Assembly (NCBI RefSeq): GCF_001429025.1
Contig: NZ_LMHT01000007.1
Location: forward strand, 88,557-152,556
Source of the DNA: Phenylobacterium sp. Root700
GTDB taxonomy: Bacteria > Pseudomonadota > Alphaproteobacteria > Caulobacterales > Caulobacteraceae
DNA: 64,000 nt
Reading direction: 5' to 3'
Shown: positions 1 through 10,652 of the stretch, in pieces
Numbering within the stretch: the stretch's first letter is position 1
Layout of the letters: each line of letters starts with the position of its first letter
Notes under the pieces: generated by a model
What the model saw: only the letters and a program-made list of their open reading frames with translations
What the model was told of the DNA's origin: nothing
The model's database searches: none
Position numbers and translations under genes: made by a program

Positions 1-573
1 CACGTGGCCGCCCAGCATGTTGCCGAACAGACGAAGGGCGAGGGTCACGGGACGCAGCAGGAAGGAAATGATCTCGATCGGGGTGACCAGGATCAGCATG
101 TACCAAGGCACGCCAGCCGGGACGAACAGCTTGTACATGTTCGCGCCGTTGCGAAGGACGCCGTAGCCGACGACCAGCAGGATGGTCATGACCGCCAGCG
201 CGGCCGTCACGGCGAGCTGCGAGGTGGCGGTGAAGACCAGGAACAGGCCGAGCACGTTCATCGCCAGGATGAACATGAAAAGGGAGAAGACGAACGGGAA
301 GAACTTACGGCCTTCGTGACCGATAATTCCTGCGACCAGATCGTCGATATAGCTGAAGACGCCTTCGCCGATCACCTGCAGGCGACCCGGAACCACGGCG
401 GCTTTAGAGGTGGTGATGGCCAGGAAGCCCACGACAATGGTCGCGGCCAGCAGCATGGCGACCGTGGAGTTGGTGATCGACATGTCGATCACGCCAACGC
501 CGGGCAGCGTGAAGGCCAGTTCGGGCAAGCCCGCGATCTTCTGGATCTCGAACTGATGCATCGGATCGGCCAT
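1..573 (-). CDS. atpB: ATP synthase F0 subunit a, C-terminus cut by window edge
   Basis: This is the membrane subunit a of the F0 sector, which forms the proton half-channels against the c-ring. About 191 N-terminal residues are visible, starting at an ATG (573) with MADPMHQFEIQK. Several hydrophobic helices follow. The reading frame runs off the left edge just after the family-typical LALRLFGNMLGGH segment, which carries the essential arginine of the proton path. The remaining C-terminal helices lie outside the window. It sits 15 bp downstream of the atpI-like gene on the same strand, which is the usual atpI-atpB order. Identification is confident; the 3' end is missing. Confidence 0.96.
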   Translation of the reverse strand, partial: MADPMHQFEIQKIAGLPELAFTLPGVGVIDMSITNSTVAMLLAATIVVGFLAITTSKAAVVPGRLQVIGEGVFSYIDDLVAGIIGHEGRKFFPFVFSLFMFILAMNVLGLFLVFTATSQLAVTAALAVMTILLVVGYGVLRNGANMYKLFVPAGVPWYMLILVTPIEIISFLLRPVTLALRLFGNMLGGHV

Positions 574-588
574 GCCGCGACGAACTCC

Positions 589-939
589 TCAATCTTCCTC
601 GTCGTCGAAGGGGATGTCCTTTGCAGGACCCCATTCCTTCGCCGCCTCGGCAGCCATCCGCTGAGCCGAACTTACGGCCATCCAAATCGAAATACCGAAG
701 CCCCCAAGGAGCCCGATGATCATCCCCCAGGGCGCAGTCTTGAAGACAACGTCCGCCCCAGCGCCCAAGGCCAAGCCCACAAAGACGCCGCCTATCAGCA
801 CGCCCATGAGGCGATAGCCGTAGCCGGCGGCCTTGGAACCGTAGTCGTGCGTTACCGGGGCTGTTCGCGCCTCAAGCGCGTCAGCCCTTTCGTCGAGGCG
901 CCTAATGGCCTCTTCGCGCGAATTTTCCGGATGCGGCAT
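589..939 (-). CDS. atpI: AtpI-like F0F1 ATP synthase assembly protein
   Basis: A small protein of about 116 residues with a charged N-terminus (MPHPENSREEAIRRLDERAD), two hydrophobic segments (YGYRLMGVLIGGVFVGLALGAG and WGMIIGLLGGFGISIWMAV) and an acidic tail ending FDDEED. This is the layout of alphaproteobacterial AtpI, a helper for c-ring assembly. I chose the ATG at 939. The frame stays open upstream to 990, but the extra 17 residues are basic and low in information. It directly precedes atpB, so the two are probably co-transcribed. The 940-1160 stretch upstream holds no convincing gene and probably carries the promoter. Confidence 0.85.
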   Translation of the reverse strand: MPHPENSREEAIRRLDERADALEARTAPVTHDYGSKAAGYGYRLMGVLIGGVFVGLALGAGADVVFKTAPWGMIIGLLGGFGISIWMAVSSAQRMAAEAAKEWGPAKDIPFDDEED

Positions 940-1160
940 GCGTTGTGGCCTATGTGACCACGACGACGCCCGCCGCGGCCGGGGCTTCAAGTCGCGCGGA
1001 ACCTACAGACGCGGGCGTAGTGCGTCAAGGCTGGGGTTGTGCTATTTACGGCCTTGTATTTATTGGATTTTCGGGCGTCGCGACAACTCGTCCACCCCAC
1101 CCGAGCCCTGCATTCGTGACGCTGACCAGGGCTCGCCTCTAGAATCCTGACAAACCTCGC

Positions 1161-4100
1161 CTATTGGGCCGCCATGGCCGCGGCCTGCCGCAGGTCGACG
1201 GAGACCAGTTGCGAGACGCCGCGCTCGGCCATGGTGACGCCGAACAGGCGATCCATCCGCGCCATGGTCACCGGATTGTGGGTGATGGCGATGAAGCGGG
1301 TCTCGGTCCGCCGGCGCATTTCGTCCAGCAGATTGCAGAAACGGTCGACATTGGCGTCGTCCAGCGGGGCGTCGACCTCGTCCAGCACGCAGATCGGCGC
1401 CGGTTGGGCCAGGAACACCCCGAAGATCAGGGCGCAGGCGGTCAGGGCCTGCTCGCCGCCGCTCATCAGGCTCATGGTCGCCATGCGCTTGCCGGGCGGA
1501 CAGGCGTAGATTTCGAGGCCGGCCTCCAGCGGATCGTCGGACTCCACCAGCCGCAGTTCGGCCTGGCCGCCCTGAAACAGCGCCTCGAACAGCGCCTTGA
1601 AATGCTCGTTGATGATGTGGAAGGCGGCCAGCAGGCGCTCGCGACCTTCGCCGTTCAGTTCGTCGATGCCTTGGCGCAGGCGCGCGATGGCCCCGGTCAG
1701 GTCGGCGCGCTCGGTGTGCATGGTCTCCAGGCGGGTCGCGTGTTCGCCGGCCTCTTCCTCGGCTCGCAGGTTCACCGCGCCGATCGAGTCGCGCTGGCGT
1801 TCCAGATTGTAGAGGTGGGCCTCCATGCCGCCGGCGTCGGTCGGGATGGCGACGGCCTCGTCGGCCAGCTTGCGGCCAAGCTGTTCGGGTTCGATCCGAG
1901 CGGTCTCGCGGATCTGGCCGGTGATCTCGGCCAGACGCTCGATGGCGGCTTCGAGCTTGGCGGCCAGGGAGGCGCGCAGTTCCCGGGCTTCACCGGCGGC
2001 GGCCTCGGCGGCGCGCAGGGCGCGGTCGGCCTCGGTGCGGGCCGCTTCAGCCTGGGCCAGGGCGTCGGACGACTGGGCGCGGCGCGCCTCGGCGGCGGCC
2101 AGTTCGTCGAGCAGCTTGATCAGGCGTTCCTGGTGCGAGGCCGGCGCCTCCAGGGCCTTGTCGAGAGCGCTCTGCGCCGCGCCGCGGGCGCTCGTCAGAT
2201 GCTCCAGGCGCTTGGCGGCGGCCTGCGAGCGGCGGGTCCAGTCGCCGGAGTCGCGCGTCAGGTTCTCGAACCGGCGGGCGCGGCCGTCGCGTTCGCGCAC
2301 CTCGATATCGACCGCCGCGCGGGCCTGGGCCGCGGCTTCGCGGGCAGGACCGGCGGCGGCGCGCGCCTGGGCCAGTCGCGCCGCGAGGTCGCCGACCGCC
2401 GCGTCGCCTGCGGTCTCGGCCAGGGCGACCTGCAGGGCGGCCTCGGTCTCGGCCAGTTCGCCTTCGAAGCGGCGGATGACGTCGTCCAGCGATTGGGCGT
2501 GGGCCTCGCGCCGGGTGGCTTCGCGGTCGAGCTTCTCCAGATTGTTGCGTGCGGCCGAGACCTTTTGCTCGGCGGCGGGCGGCTCGCGCCGGGCGTTGCG
2601 CAGGCCGTCCTCGGCGGCGCGCACCCGGGTGCTGGCGGCTTGTAGCGCGTCCTTGGCGACCTGGGCCTTGGGGGAGATCGCCTCGATCTCGGTCTCGACC
2701 TCGGCCAGCCGGGTCTTCTGCTCCATGCGGATGGCGGCGGGCTTGGGCGCGTCGGCGCGGGCGGTGAAGCCGTCCCAGCGCCACAGGTCGCCTTCGCGCG
2801 ACACCAGCCGGCAGCCGGGCGGCAGGCCCGGTTGCAGCCGGTCGCCGTCCTCGCGCTTCACCAGCGCGGTGAAGGCCAAGCGGGCGGCGAGGGCGCTGGG
2901 GGCCTTCACCAACGGCCCGAGCGGCTCGGCGCCCGGCGGCCAGGTCGGGGGCTCGGCCTCGCGCCCGCCCCAGAAGGCCGGCGCCTTGGGATCGAGCGCG
3001 GCGTCGAGGTCGTCGCCGAGCGCGGCGGCCAGCGCCTTCTCATGGCCCCTGGTCGGCGCGACCTCGTCGAGAGCCGGGGTGAAGCCGCCGCGACGTTGCT
3101 GGGCGACGATCTGGGCCAGGGCGCGGGCCTCAGCGGTCAGTCGGCCGAGTTGCTCATCCTGCTTGCGGGAGACTTCGCGGGTCTCGGCTTCAAGGGCGGC
3201 GGCCTTGCTGCGCTCGTCCTCGGCGGTTTCCAGGGCGGCGCGGACGGCGCTCAGCACCGCCTGGGTCCGTTCCAGCTCCTCGCGCGCCGCCTCGATCTGC
3301 GGGGTGATGGCGGGGCCGAGCTGCTCTCGTTCGGTCTTGGCCTGGTCCAACGCGCGGCGGGTGCGCGAGACGCGGCTTTGCGCCTCCTCGACGCGGGCCG
3401 CGCCGGCCCGGCGGCGGGCCTCGTCGGCGGCGGCCTGGGTGGCCAGTTCCTCGACGGCCTTGTCGGCGGCGACGCGGGCGGCCTCGGCGGCGCGCGCGGC
3501 TTCCTCCAGCTCGGGCGTGCGTTCGGGGGCGGCGGCGATGGCGGCTTCCAGCGCCTCCAGGTCTTCGGACATGCGCTTGCGCGCGGTGTCGGCGTCCTCG
3601 ACGATCTGGGTCTCGCGGGCGCGGTCGGCGTCGATCCGGCCGACATCGGCGCTCAGCCGCGCGACCTCCGCGGCCAGGGCCTCGCCCTCGCGCTCCAGCC
3701 GATCCTTGTCGATGGCCAGGCGGTGCAGGATGGCCGCGGCGATGGTCTCGGCCTCGCGCAGCGGCTTGATCGCCTCCTCGGCCTGGGCGGCGCGGGTGGT
3801 CGAGGCCGCGGCCTCGCGGGTGTGGGTCTCGACGGCGGCGATGGCGTCGTTGGCCTCGGTGCGCAGCCGCGCGGCGGTGTCGCGCGCCTCGGCCCAGCGC
3901 GAAAAGAGCACCGCGCCCTGCAGCGCCCGGATCTCGGACGACAGCTTCTTGTAGCGTTCGGCCTGTCGCGCCTCGCGCTTCAGGCGGTTCAGCGCGCTTT
4001 CCAGTTCGCGGGCCACATCGTCCAGCCGCGCCAGGTTGGTCTCCGCCGCCCGCAGCCGTAGCTCGGCCTCATGCCGGCGCGAGTGCAGGCCCGAGACGCC

Positions 4101-4604
4101 GGCGGCTTCTTCCAGGATCAGCCGGCGGTTCTGCGGCTTGGCGGCGATCAGTTCGGAAATCTGCCCCTGGCGCACCAGGGCCGGCGAGTTCGAGCCGGTC
4201 GAGGCGTCGGCGAACAGCAGCTGGACGTCGCGGGCGCGGACCTCGCGGCCGTTGATCTTGTAGGTCGAGCCCGCGCCCTTATCGATGCGGCGGACCACCT
4301 CCAGCACGGGGGCGTCGTTGAAGGCCGGCGGCGCCTTGCGCGCGGCGTTGTCGATGGTGAGCGTGACCTCGGCGTGATTGCGCGAGGCGCGGTTGCCGGA
4401 GCCGGCGAAGATCACGTCGTCCATGCCGCCGGCGCGCATCGCCTTGGCGGAATTGGCGCCCATCACCCAGCGCAGCGCTTCCAGCAGGTTCGACTTGCCG
4501 CAACCGTTCGGCCCGACGATGCCCGTGACTCCGGGCTCGATCCGAAATTCCGTCGGATCGACGAAGGACTTGAAACCGGAGAGTCGGAGTCTCTGGAAAT
4601 GCAC
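1161..4604 (-). CDS. smc: Chromosome segregation protein SMC
   Basis: An SMC ATPase of 1147 residues that organises and segregates the chromosome as a ring-shaped dimer. The N-terminal head has Walker A GPNGCGKS at about residues 31-38. Long coiled-coil arms follow, rich in Ala, Glu and Arg, broken by a hinge near residues 500-620. The C-terminal head has the ABC signature LMSGGEQ (about 1046) and Walker B VLDEVD (about 1073). Length is normal for the family. The start is a GTG at 4604 with an AGGAGG-like site upstream, giving [14 protein letters not shown]. It is the last gene of a probable operon behind two DsbA-like genes. No scpA or scpB is in the window. Confidence 0.97.
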   Translation of the reverse strand: MHFQRLRLSGFKSFVDPTEFRIEPGVTGIVGPNGCGKSNLLEALRWVMGANSAKAMRAGGMDDVIFAGSGNRASRNHAEVTLTIDNAARKAPPAFNDAPVLEVVRRIDKGAGSTYKINGREVRARDVQLLFADASTGSNSPALVRQGQISELIAAKPQNRRLILEEAAGVSGLHSRRHEAELRLRAAETNLARLDDVARELESALNRLKREARQAERYKKLSSEIRALQGAVLFSRWAEARDTAARLRTEANDAIAAVETHTREAAASTTRAAQAEEAIKPLREAETIAAAILHRLAIDKDRLEREGEALAAEVARLSADVGRIDADRARETQIVEDADTARKRMSEDLEALEAAIAAAPERTPELEEAARAAEAARVAADKAVEELATQAAADEARRRAGAARVEEAQSRVSRTRRALDQAKTEREQLGPAITPQIEAAREELERTQAVLSAVRAALETAEDERSKAAALEAETREVSRKQDEQLGRLTAEARALAQIVAQQRRGGFTPALDEVAPTRGHEKALAAALGDDLDAALDPKAPAFWGGREAEPPTWPPGAEPLGPLVKAPSALAARLAFTALVKREDGDRLQPGLPPGCRLVSREGDLWRWDGFTARADAPKPAAIRMEQKTRLAEVETEIEAISPKAQVAKDALQAASTRVRAAEDGLRNARREPPAAEQKVSAARNNLEKLDREATRREAHAQSLDDVIRRFEGELAETEAALQVALAETAGDAAVGDLAARLAQARAAAGPAREAAAQARAAVDIEVRERDGRARRFENLTRDSGDWTRRSQAAAKRLEHLTSARGAAQSALDKALEAPASHQERLIKLLDELAAAEARRAQSSDALAQAEAARTEADRALRAAEAAAGEARELRASLAAKLEAAIERLAEITGQIRETARIEPEQLGRKLADEAVAIPTDAGGMEAHLYNLERQRDSIGAVNLRAEEEAGEHATRLETMHTERADLTGAIARLRQGIDELNGEGRERLLAAFHIINEHFKALFEALFQGGQAELRLVESDDPLEAGLEIYACPPGKRMATMSLMSGGEQALTACALIFGVFLAQPAPICVLDEVDAPLDDANVDRFCNLLDEMRRRTETRFIAITHNPVTMARMDRLFGVTMAERGVSQLVSVDLRQAAAMAAQ

Positions 4605-4621
4605 GGCGCCCGGTTGGCCTC

Positions 4622-5230
4622 CTATTTCCTGGAGGCTTGCGTGACAGCGGCGTCGAGCTCGGCTGCGGTCATCGGACCGACCTTGGCTTCCTTGCCGTTG
4701 AAGAAGAAGGTCGGCGTGCCGCTGACGCCCTGCTTGATGTTGGCCTCGACCCGCGCATTGAGGGCGCTCAAGGCCGCCTCGTCGGTGATGCAGGCCTTCA
4801 CCTGATCTTCGGACAGGCCCCCGGCCTTGCCCGCGTTGACGATAGCGGTCAGGGCGTCGCCGGTGCGGGCCATTTCCTCATGGCCCGCGAACATGGCGTC
4901 GATGACCGTGAAGTACTTATCCTTGCCGGCGCAGCGGGCGATCAGGAAGCCGGCCGCGGCCACTTCCTGCGGCGGGGTCAGGATTTCGCGCAGGGTGTAG
5001 TGGACCTTGCCGGTGTCGATGTACTTCTTCTTGAAGGCCGGGAAGACGTCGTTGTTGAAGGCCGCGCAGTGGCTGCAGCTCATCGAGGCGTATTCCACCA
5101 TCCGGACCTTGGCCTTGGGGTTCCCCAGGCTCATCTCGCCGGTGGCGGGCGCGGCTGTCGCCGAACCGGCCGCAAACATCAGGGCGCCAAGAGCGGCGAC
5201 AAGGGCGATGCGGCGGTTCGGCTGAGCCAT
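4622..5230 (-). CDS. DsbA-family thiol:disulfide oxidoreductase, secreted
   Basis: A periplasmic thioredoxin-fold protein of 202 residues. It has a Sec signal peptide ([21 protein letters not shown]) and the redox motif CSHC in [15 protein letters not shown]. The cis-proline loop reads [10 protein letters not shown]. This fits the single-domain DsbA_4/BdbD-like branch that oxidises or isomerises cysteine pairs in exported proteins. It is a close paralogue of the gene ending 4 bp upstream, with near-identical stretches such as [11 protein letters not shown] and RCAGKDKYF. It lies 17 bp before smc and is probably co-transcribed with it. Substrate is unknown. Confidence 0.88.
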   Translation of the reverse strand: MAQPNRRIALVAALGALMFAAGSATAAPATGEMSLGNPKAKVRMVEYASMSCSHCAAFNNDVFPAFKKKYIDTGKVHYTLREILTPPQEVAAAGFLIARCAGKDKYFTVIDAMFAGHEEMARTGDALTAIVNAGKAGGLSEDQVKACITDEAALSALNARVEANIKQGVSGTPTFFFNGKEAKVGPMTAAELDAAVTQASRK

Positions 5231-5234
5231 GGGC

Positions 5235-5846
5235 TTACTTCGAGGCCTCGGCGACGGCGGCTTCCAGCTCGGCCAGGGTCATCTCGCCTTCCTTGGCCTT
5301 CTTGCCGTTGATCATGAAGGACGGGGTGGCGGTGATCTTGTCGACCTTGATGGCCTTTTCGACGCGATCGTTCAGCGCCTTGAGCGCCGCTTCGTCGGTG
5401 ATGCAGGCGTTGAACTTCTCTTCGGTCAGGCCGGCCGACTGGGCGGTCCGCAGCAGGATGCCGCGCATGTCGCCGGTCGTGAACATTTCCTGCTGGGCGT
5501 GGAAGATCGCGTCGGTGACGTTGAAATACTTGTCCTTGCCGGCGCAGCGCGCGGTCAGGAAGCCGGCGGCGGCGACCTCGTTCGGCGGGGTCAGGAATTC
5601 CTTGAAGGTGTAGTGCACCTTGCCGGTGTCGATGTATTTCGCCTTGAAGGCCGGGAAGACCTCATTGTTGAACTTGCCGCAGTGGCTGCAGGTGAGGGAG
5701 GCGTACTCCACCATTTTCACCTTGGCGTTCGGATCGCCCATGGTCATGTCGGCGGTGTCGACGGTCGCGGCGCCCTTGGAGCAGCCGGCCAGGGCGAGCG
5801 TGCTCAGAGCAGCGGCGACAAGAAGGCGACGGTTGAAGTTCGGCAT
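5235..5846 (-). CDS. DsbA-family thiol:disulfide oxidoreductase, lipoprotein form
   Basis: A paralogue of the downstream gene of about 203 residues. Its N-terminus (FNRRLLVAAALSTLALAGC) ends in a lipobox, so the mature protein should be a membrane-anchored lipoprotein with the cysteine lipidated. The active site is CSHC in MVEYASLTCSHCGKF, and the cis-Pro loop is ITATPSFMING. Start was set at the ATG at 5846; an in-frame ATG two codons upstream (5852) is an alternative. The 4-bp gap to the secreted paralogue suggests tandem duplication with one copy tethered and one soluble. It probably heads or continues an operon with DUF721 upstream and smc downstream. Confidence 0.87.
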   Translation of the reverse strand: MPNFNRRLLVAAALSTLALAGCSKGAATVDTADMTMGDPNAKVKMVEYASLTCSHCGKFNNEVFPAFKAKYIDTGKVHYTFKEFLTPPNEVAAAGFLTARCAGKDKYFNVTDAIFHAQQEMFTTGDMRGILLRTAQSAGLTEEKFNACITDEAALKALNDRVEKAIKVDKITATPSFMINGKKAKEGEMTLAELEAAVAEASK

Positions 5847-5922
5847 GGGCACCTCTGCGGAAGTCCGAATGAAAGATTAAAGCGCGATTCCCGCCGGCAG
5901 GAACGTGCGGCGACAGCTAAAG

Positions 5923-6468
5923 TCAACCGGTGTGGCGGCGCAGGACGCCTCGACCCAAGCTGAGCAATGCGGCTTTCAGAGGGCCGTCGGGGACCTCGGC
6001 CAGGCCTCGAGCCAGTTCGGCCTCCTGGCCGGCGTCCAGCGGCACGACCCGCCGGCGCACCGTTTTGAGGGCGGGACCGGTCAGATTTCGCAAGGGGCCT
6101 TGCACGATCCGCAGCTTGTTCACGGTGCCGGCGCCGAGGAACAGGTTCACCCGCGCCACGATCTCCGGAGCCTGATGCTGGATCAGCGCCGCCGAGGCGC
6201 CGGCCACCCGGATCTCCAGGGCCGAGGGCCCGCCGCCGCGCGGCTTGGTGAGCTTCACCGGCTCAGTGCGCTTGGCGATGTCGACGCCGACGATCTCGCG
6301 CCAGCGGGCCTGGAGCGCGCCGGGGCCCTGGCCGAATTTCTCGTCGAGGTCCTTCAGCAGCCGCCGCAGACCGCGGCCCGCCACGGGCGGCGGGCGGTGC
6401 TGCGGCCGCGTGCGCTTGCGCGACAGGATCGCGGCGGCTTCCGCAGGCGTGGGAAGGGGGCGGGACAT
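5923..6468 (-). CDS. DUF721 (DciA-related) domain protein
   Basis: A basic protein of about 181 residues. An N-terminal proline/arginine-rich segment precedes a DUF721 domain (GLRRLLKDLDEKFGQGPGALQARWREIVG, then ALEIRVAGASAALIQHQAPEIVARVN). DUF721 defines the DciA family; some members load the replicative helicase, but alphaproteobacterial copies are divergent, so that role is inferred only. I chose the ATG at 6468 (MSRPLPTPAEAA); the longer form begins at 6486. It is divergent from mutY with about 53 bp between starts, so the two probably share a promoter region. Confidence 0.78.
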   Translation of the reverse strand: MSRPLPTPAEAAAILSRKRTRPQHRPPPVAGRGLRRLLKDLDEKFGQGPGALQARWREIVGVDIAKRTEPVKLTKPRGGGPSALEIRVAGASAALIQHQAPEIVARVNLFLGAGTVNKLRIVQGPLRNLTGPALKTVRRRVVPLDAGQEAELARGLAEVPDGPLKAALLSLGRGVLRRHTG

Positions 6469-6521
6469 CGGGCGACCATACATCAAGGCTCCCCGTTGAA
6501 GCGAGGATCGGGTAGCGAGAT

Positions 6522-7571
6522 GTGGTGAACGCCGAAACGCTCCGCGCCAAATTGCTCGCCTGGTACGACGCCGGCGCCCGTGACCTCGCCTGGCGGGTGG
6601 GGCCGGCCGACAATCGCGCCGGGGTGCGGGCCGATCCCTATCGGGTCTGGCTGTCCGAAGTGATGCTGCAGCAGACCACCGTGCCGCACGCCACGCCCTA
6701 TTTCCTGAAGTTCACCGCTCGCTGGCCGACCGTCATGGACCTGGCCGCCGAGGAGGACGGGGAGGTGATGGCCGCCTGGGCGGGGCTTGGCTACTACGCC
6801 CGCGCCCGCAATCTTCTGGCCTGCGCGCGCGCCGTCGCTCGCGACCATGGCGGGGTGTTTCCGAACAGCGAGGAAGGCCTGCGGGCGCTGCCGGGGCTCG
6901 GCCCCTATACGGCCGCCGCGGTCTCGGCGATCGCCTTCGACCGGCCGACAAATGTTGTGGATGGAAATGTCGAACGGGTGATGTCGCGGCTGTTCGCGAT
7001 CGAAGAGGCGCTGCCGGACGGCAAGACCGAGCTGAAGCGGCTGGCCGGCGCCCTGGTCCGCGATGAGCGTCCCGGCGACTGGGCCCAGGCGTTGATGGAC
7101 CTCGGCGCCACGGTCTGCCGACCCAAATCGCCGCTGTGCGATCGCTGCCCGGTGTCGGAATTTTGCGCGGGCCTGGCTGGCGGCGAGCCCGAAACCTATC
7201 CGCGCAAGGCCGCCAAGGTGGCGCGGCCCCATCGCAACGGCGTGGCCTATATCCTCACCCGAGGTCACGAGGTCGCCTTGATCCGCCGCCCGCCCAAGGG
7301 CCTGCTTGGCGGCATGTTAGCCCTGCCGACCAGCGACTGGCGGGCCATCGGCTGGGACGACCAGGAGGCGCTGGCCGCCGCGCCGGTCGGCGCCGATTGG
7401 CGCGCGGTGGGAGAGGTGGAGCACGTCTTCACCCACTTCAGCCTGACCTTGCGGCTGCTGCGGGCCGATGGCGACGCCGACGGGTTTATCTGGACGCCGC
7501 GCGCGGGCCTCGACGCCTTGCCGAGCGTGTTCCTGAAGGCCGCCCGGGCGGGGCTGAGCAACCTGCTCTAA
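6522..7571 (+). CDS. mutY: A/G-specific adenine DNA glycosylase MutY
   Basis: A base-excision repair enzyme that removes adenine mispaired with 8-oxoguanine; 349 residues. It shows the HhH-GPD fold with the catalytic Glu in SEVMLQQTTV, the helix-hairpin-helix LPGLGPYTAAAV and the catalytic Asp in NVVDGNVERV. The 4Fe-4S loop is C-x6-C-x2-C-x5-C (CRPKSPLCDRCPVSEFC). A C-terminal Nudix-like domain recognises 8-oxoG (EVEHVFTHFSLTLRL). Start is the GTG at 6522. It is divergent from the DUF721 gene and convergent with ccrM. Confidence 0.96.
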   Translation: MVNAETLRAKLLAWYDAGARDLAWRVGPADNRAGVRADPYRVWLSEVMLQQTTVPHATPYFLKFTARWPTVMDLAAEEDGEVMAAWAGLGYYARARNLLACARAVARDHGGVFPNSEEGLRALPGLGPYTAAAVSAIAFDRPTNVVDGNVERVMSRLFAIEEALPDGKTELKRLAGALVRDERPGDWAQALMDLGATVCRPKSPLCDRCPVSEFCAGLAGGEPETYPRKAAKVARPHRNGVAYILTRGHEVALIRRPPKGLLGGMLALPTSDWRAIGWDDQEALAAAPVGADWRAVGEVEHVFTHFSLTLRLLRADGDADGFIWTPRAGLDALPSVFLKAARAGLSNLL

Positions 7572-7577
7572 AAAAAC

Positions 7578-7720
7578 CTCGTCATCCTAGGCCTTGTGCC
7601 TAGGATCCCTTTGTCGGCGGCGAGGCGTTTGATGGCCCGGCACGGCGATTCCACCGCACGAAAGTCCACGGTCAGGTCAGCTGCGCGCGGGGTCCTAGGC
7701 ACAAGGCCTAGGATGACGAG
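7578..7720. repeat. Composite palindromic intergenic element
   Basis: Two 32-bp arms at 7578-7609 and 7689-7720 are inverted copies of each other, differing at one base, around a 79-bp spacer. Each arm is itself a hairpin: TCCTAGGC and GCCTAGGA around a 5-nt loop. The result is a nested palindrome between the convergent mutY and ccrM genes. It may act as a bidirectional terminator, or be a non-autonomous palindromic repeat element; no transposase is present. The 79-bp core encodes nothing I recognise. Confidence 0.8.
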
Positions 7721-7736
7721 CGGGTGAGCTGTGGAC

Positions 7737-8903
<1,167 letters not shown>

Positions 8904-8930
8904 TCGTCCGTTCGCCACCTAAAATCATGC

Positions 8931-9983
8931 TCAGGCGCGCCAGTTCACCGCCGCTCCATGCGGATGAACGTCGGCCAGGACCCGTTCCTCGCCGCCCGGC
9001 CAGAGGGTGAGGCGCACCTCCATGCCCGCTAGGTTCTCCGGCGGCGGCTCCATGCGCAACCAGGCGAGGGGCGCCTGCGTGGTGGCCCCAACGCCGAGAT
9101 ACTCGATGGTTTTGCGCAGGGCGGCCTGGCTCTCAGGCGGCATGTATTGCCAGAAGACCGAATGGTAGATGACGGTCGCAGCGCCCGGCGCTGGTCCCGC
9201 CATTCTGGCGGTCCATTCGACGGCGTCGGCGGCCTCGACCTTGATGTTCCGCGCCAGGGCCAGGTCGATGGCGGCGCGCAGCCGGTCCAGCCGCTCGAAC
9301 TGATCGGGCCAGACATAGGCGAGCAGCCGGCGGCGCTGGATGGGATCAGTCAGGTCCACGGGACGCCGGTCGCAGGCGGCGCGGTCGATCACCTCGACCT
9401 TGGCGTGCAGCGGTGGCAGGGGACCTGACCATTCGGTCGGGAGACGCACCGGGCTGTCCGGCCCCCAGGCGGCGTCGGCCAGGCTGTAGCGATATTGGTC
9501 CCAGGAAAGATTGAGCCCGGCGCTGGCGGCGATCTCGAAACAGCGGAGCGGCAGGCCGGTCTCCTGCGCGATGGTCAGGAAGCCGCCGAGCAGACAGACC
9601 GAGCGCCGCACCTCGTTGGTCTGCGGTTCGTGTTGCATGAAGGCGGCGAGCCCTGCCTGGTGTTCGACCATGGCACGGGCCGCCTCCTGCCAGGCGGCTT
9701 CAGCGTTGGCGGTCGCACCGGGCTTGGGATAGGCGGCCGTGAGCGCCGGAGCATCGCCGCTCAACACCAGGTCATGCAGGGCGCCCAGCAGCCGCAGCGG
9801 CACGGCGGCGGAGATGATCGCCTTGACGTCGGTCCCCATCCACGGCGCGAGCAGGGCGGTGACCGGGCCGCCGGCCTCGAGATCGGCGGCGGCGAGATTC
9901 AGCAGCTCAGCGTGAAACGGCGAGCCCAGAAAGGCGCAGGCCCTGGATTGGAGGCGCAGGGCTTTGGCGAGATCGTTGCTCAT
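8931..9983 (-). CDS. DUF2332 family protein
   Basis: A soluble protein of about 350 residues matching the DUF2332 family: an early RLQSRACAFLGSPFHAELL segment, RSVCLLGGFLTIAQETGLPLRCFEIAASAGLNLSWD in the middle, and IYHSVFWQYMP near the end. No biochemical role is known to me. The middle and late motifs vaguely resemble a SAM-binding fold, but I do not claim that. I chose the ATG at 9983 because GGGG lies just upstream and family members start near MSNDLAKAL; an upstream ATG at 10019 is possible. It lies between the ccrM promoter and rnhB. Confidence 0.75.
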   Translation of the reverse strand: MSNDLAKALRLQSRACAFLGSPFHAELLNLAAADLEAGGPVTALLAPWMGTDVKAIISAAVPLRLLGALHDLVLSGDAPALTAAYPKPGATANAEAAWQEAARAMVEHQAGLAAFMQHEPQTNEVRRSVCLLGGFLTIAQETGLPLRCFEIAASAGLNLSWDQYRYSLADAAWGPDSPVRLPTEWSGPLPPLHAKVEVIDRAACDRRPVDLTDPIQRRRLLAYVWPDQFERLDRLRAAIDLALARNIKVEAADAVEWTARMAGPAPGAATVIYHSVFWQYMPPESQAALRKTIEYLGVGATTQAPLAWLRMEPPPENLAGMEVRLTLWPGGEERVLADVHPHGAAVNWRA

Positions 9984-10034
9984 ATCCCCACGAACGTGCG
10001 CGGGGGACGAAAGCGTCAATCTTGATTCAGACGA

Positions 10035-10652
10035 TCAATCGACGACCAGCTCGCCGCGCTCGATCAGCAACAGCCGCACCGGCTCCCAGCTGCGCCGATG
10101 GATGGCGCAGGGGCCGAGCGTGCGCAGCGCCTCGACATGGACCTGGGCGTGATAGCCCTTGTGGGCGGCGAAGCCGTAGCCGGGATAGACGGTGTCCATC
10201 TCGGTCATCAGCCGGTCGCGGGCCACCTTGGCCAGGATCGAGGCCGCGGCGATCGAGGACGAGATGGAGTCTCCCTTCACCACCGTCTTGATCTCGCAGG
10301 GCAGCTTGAAGCGGTAGTTGCCGTCGACCAGGGCGAAGGCCGGGGTGATCGCCAGCGCCTCGACCGCGCGGCGCATGGCCAGGCCGGTGGCCTGCAGGAT
10401 GTTGAGCTCTTCGATCTCCTCGACGGAGGCGAGCCCGACGCCCCAGGCTAGGGCCTTGTCCTTGATCTCCAGCTCCAAGGCCGCGCGGGCCTTGGCGGTC
10501 AGCTTCTTGGAGTCGTCCAGGCCGGCCGGCAGCCGGGCTGGATCGAGGATCACGGCGCCGGCTGAGACCGGCCCGGCCCACGGACCGCGCCCGGCCTCGT
10601 CGACCCCGCAGACGGGACCGGGGCAGGCCATTTCCAGCAGCATGTCGGGCAT
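10035..10652 (-). CDS. rnhB: Ribonuclease HII
   Basis: An endonuclease of about 205 residues that removes RNA, including single ribonucleotides, from RNA-DNA hybrids. The type 2 RNase H start motif [16 protein letters not shown] carries the first catalytic Asp and Glu. ALVDGNYRF supplies a further Asp, followed by [21 protein letters not shown]. The true start is the ATG at 10652, although the frame stays open farther upstream. That ATG overlaps the tag stop codon by one base (TGATG), so the two genes are probably translationally coupled. Confidence 0.95.
   Translation of the reverse strand: MPDMLLEMACPGPVCGVDEAGRGPWAGPVSAGAVILDPARLPAGLDDSKKLTAKARAALELEIKDKALAWGVGLASVEEIEELNILQATGLAMRRAVEALAITPAFALVDGNYRFKLPCEIKTVVKGDSISSSIAAASILAKVARDRLMTEMDTVYPGYGFAAHKGYHAQVHVEALRTLGPCAIHRRSWEPVRLLLIERGELVVD

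Noticed and set aside
1164..4061. Several very long plus-strand frames opposite smc (up to 709 codons).
   Set aside because: They are antisense to the complete smc gene, rich in Ser/Arg/Ala or Gly/Leu, and match no family. High GC content explains the lack of stops.
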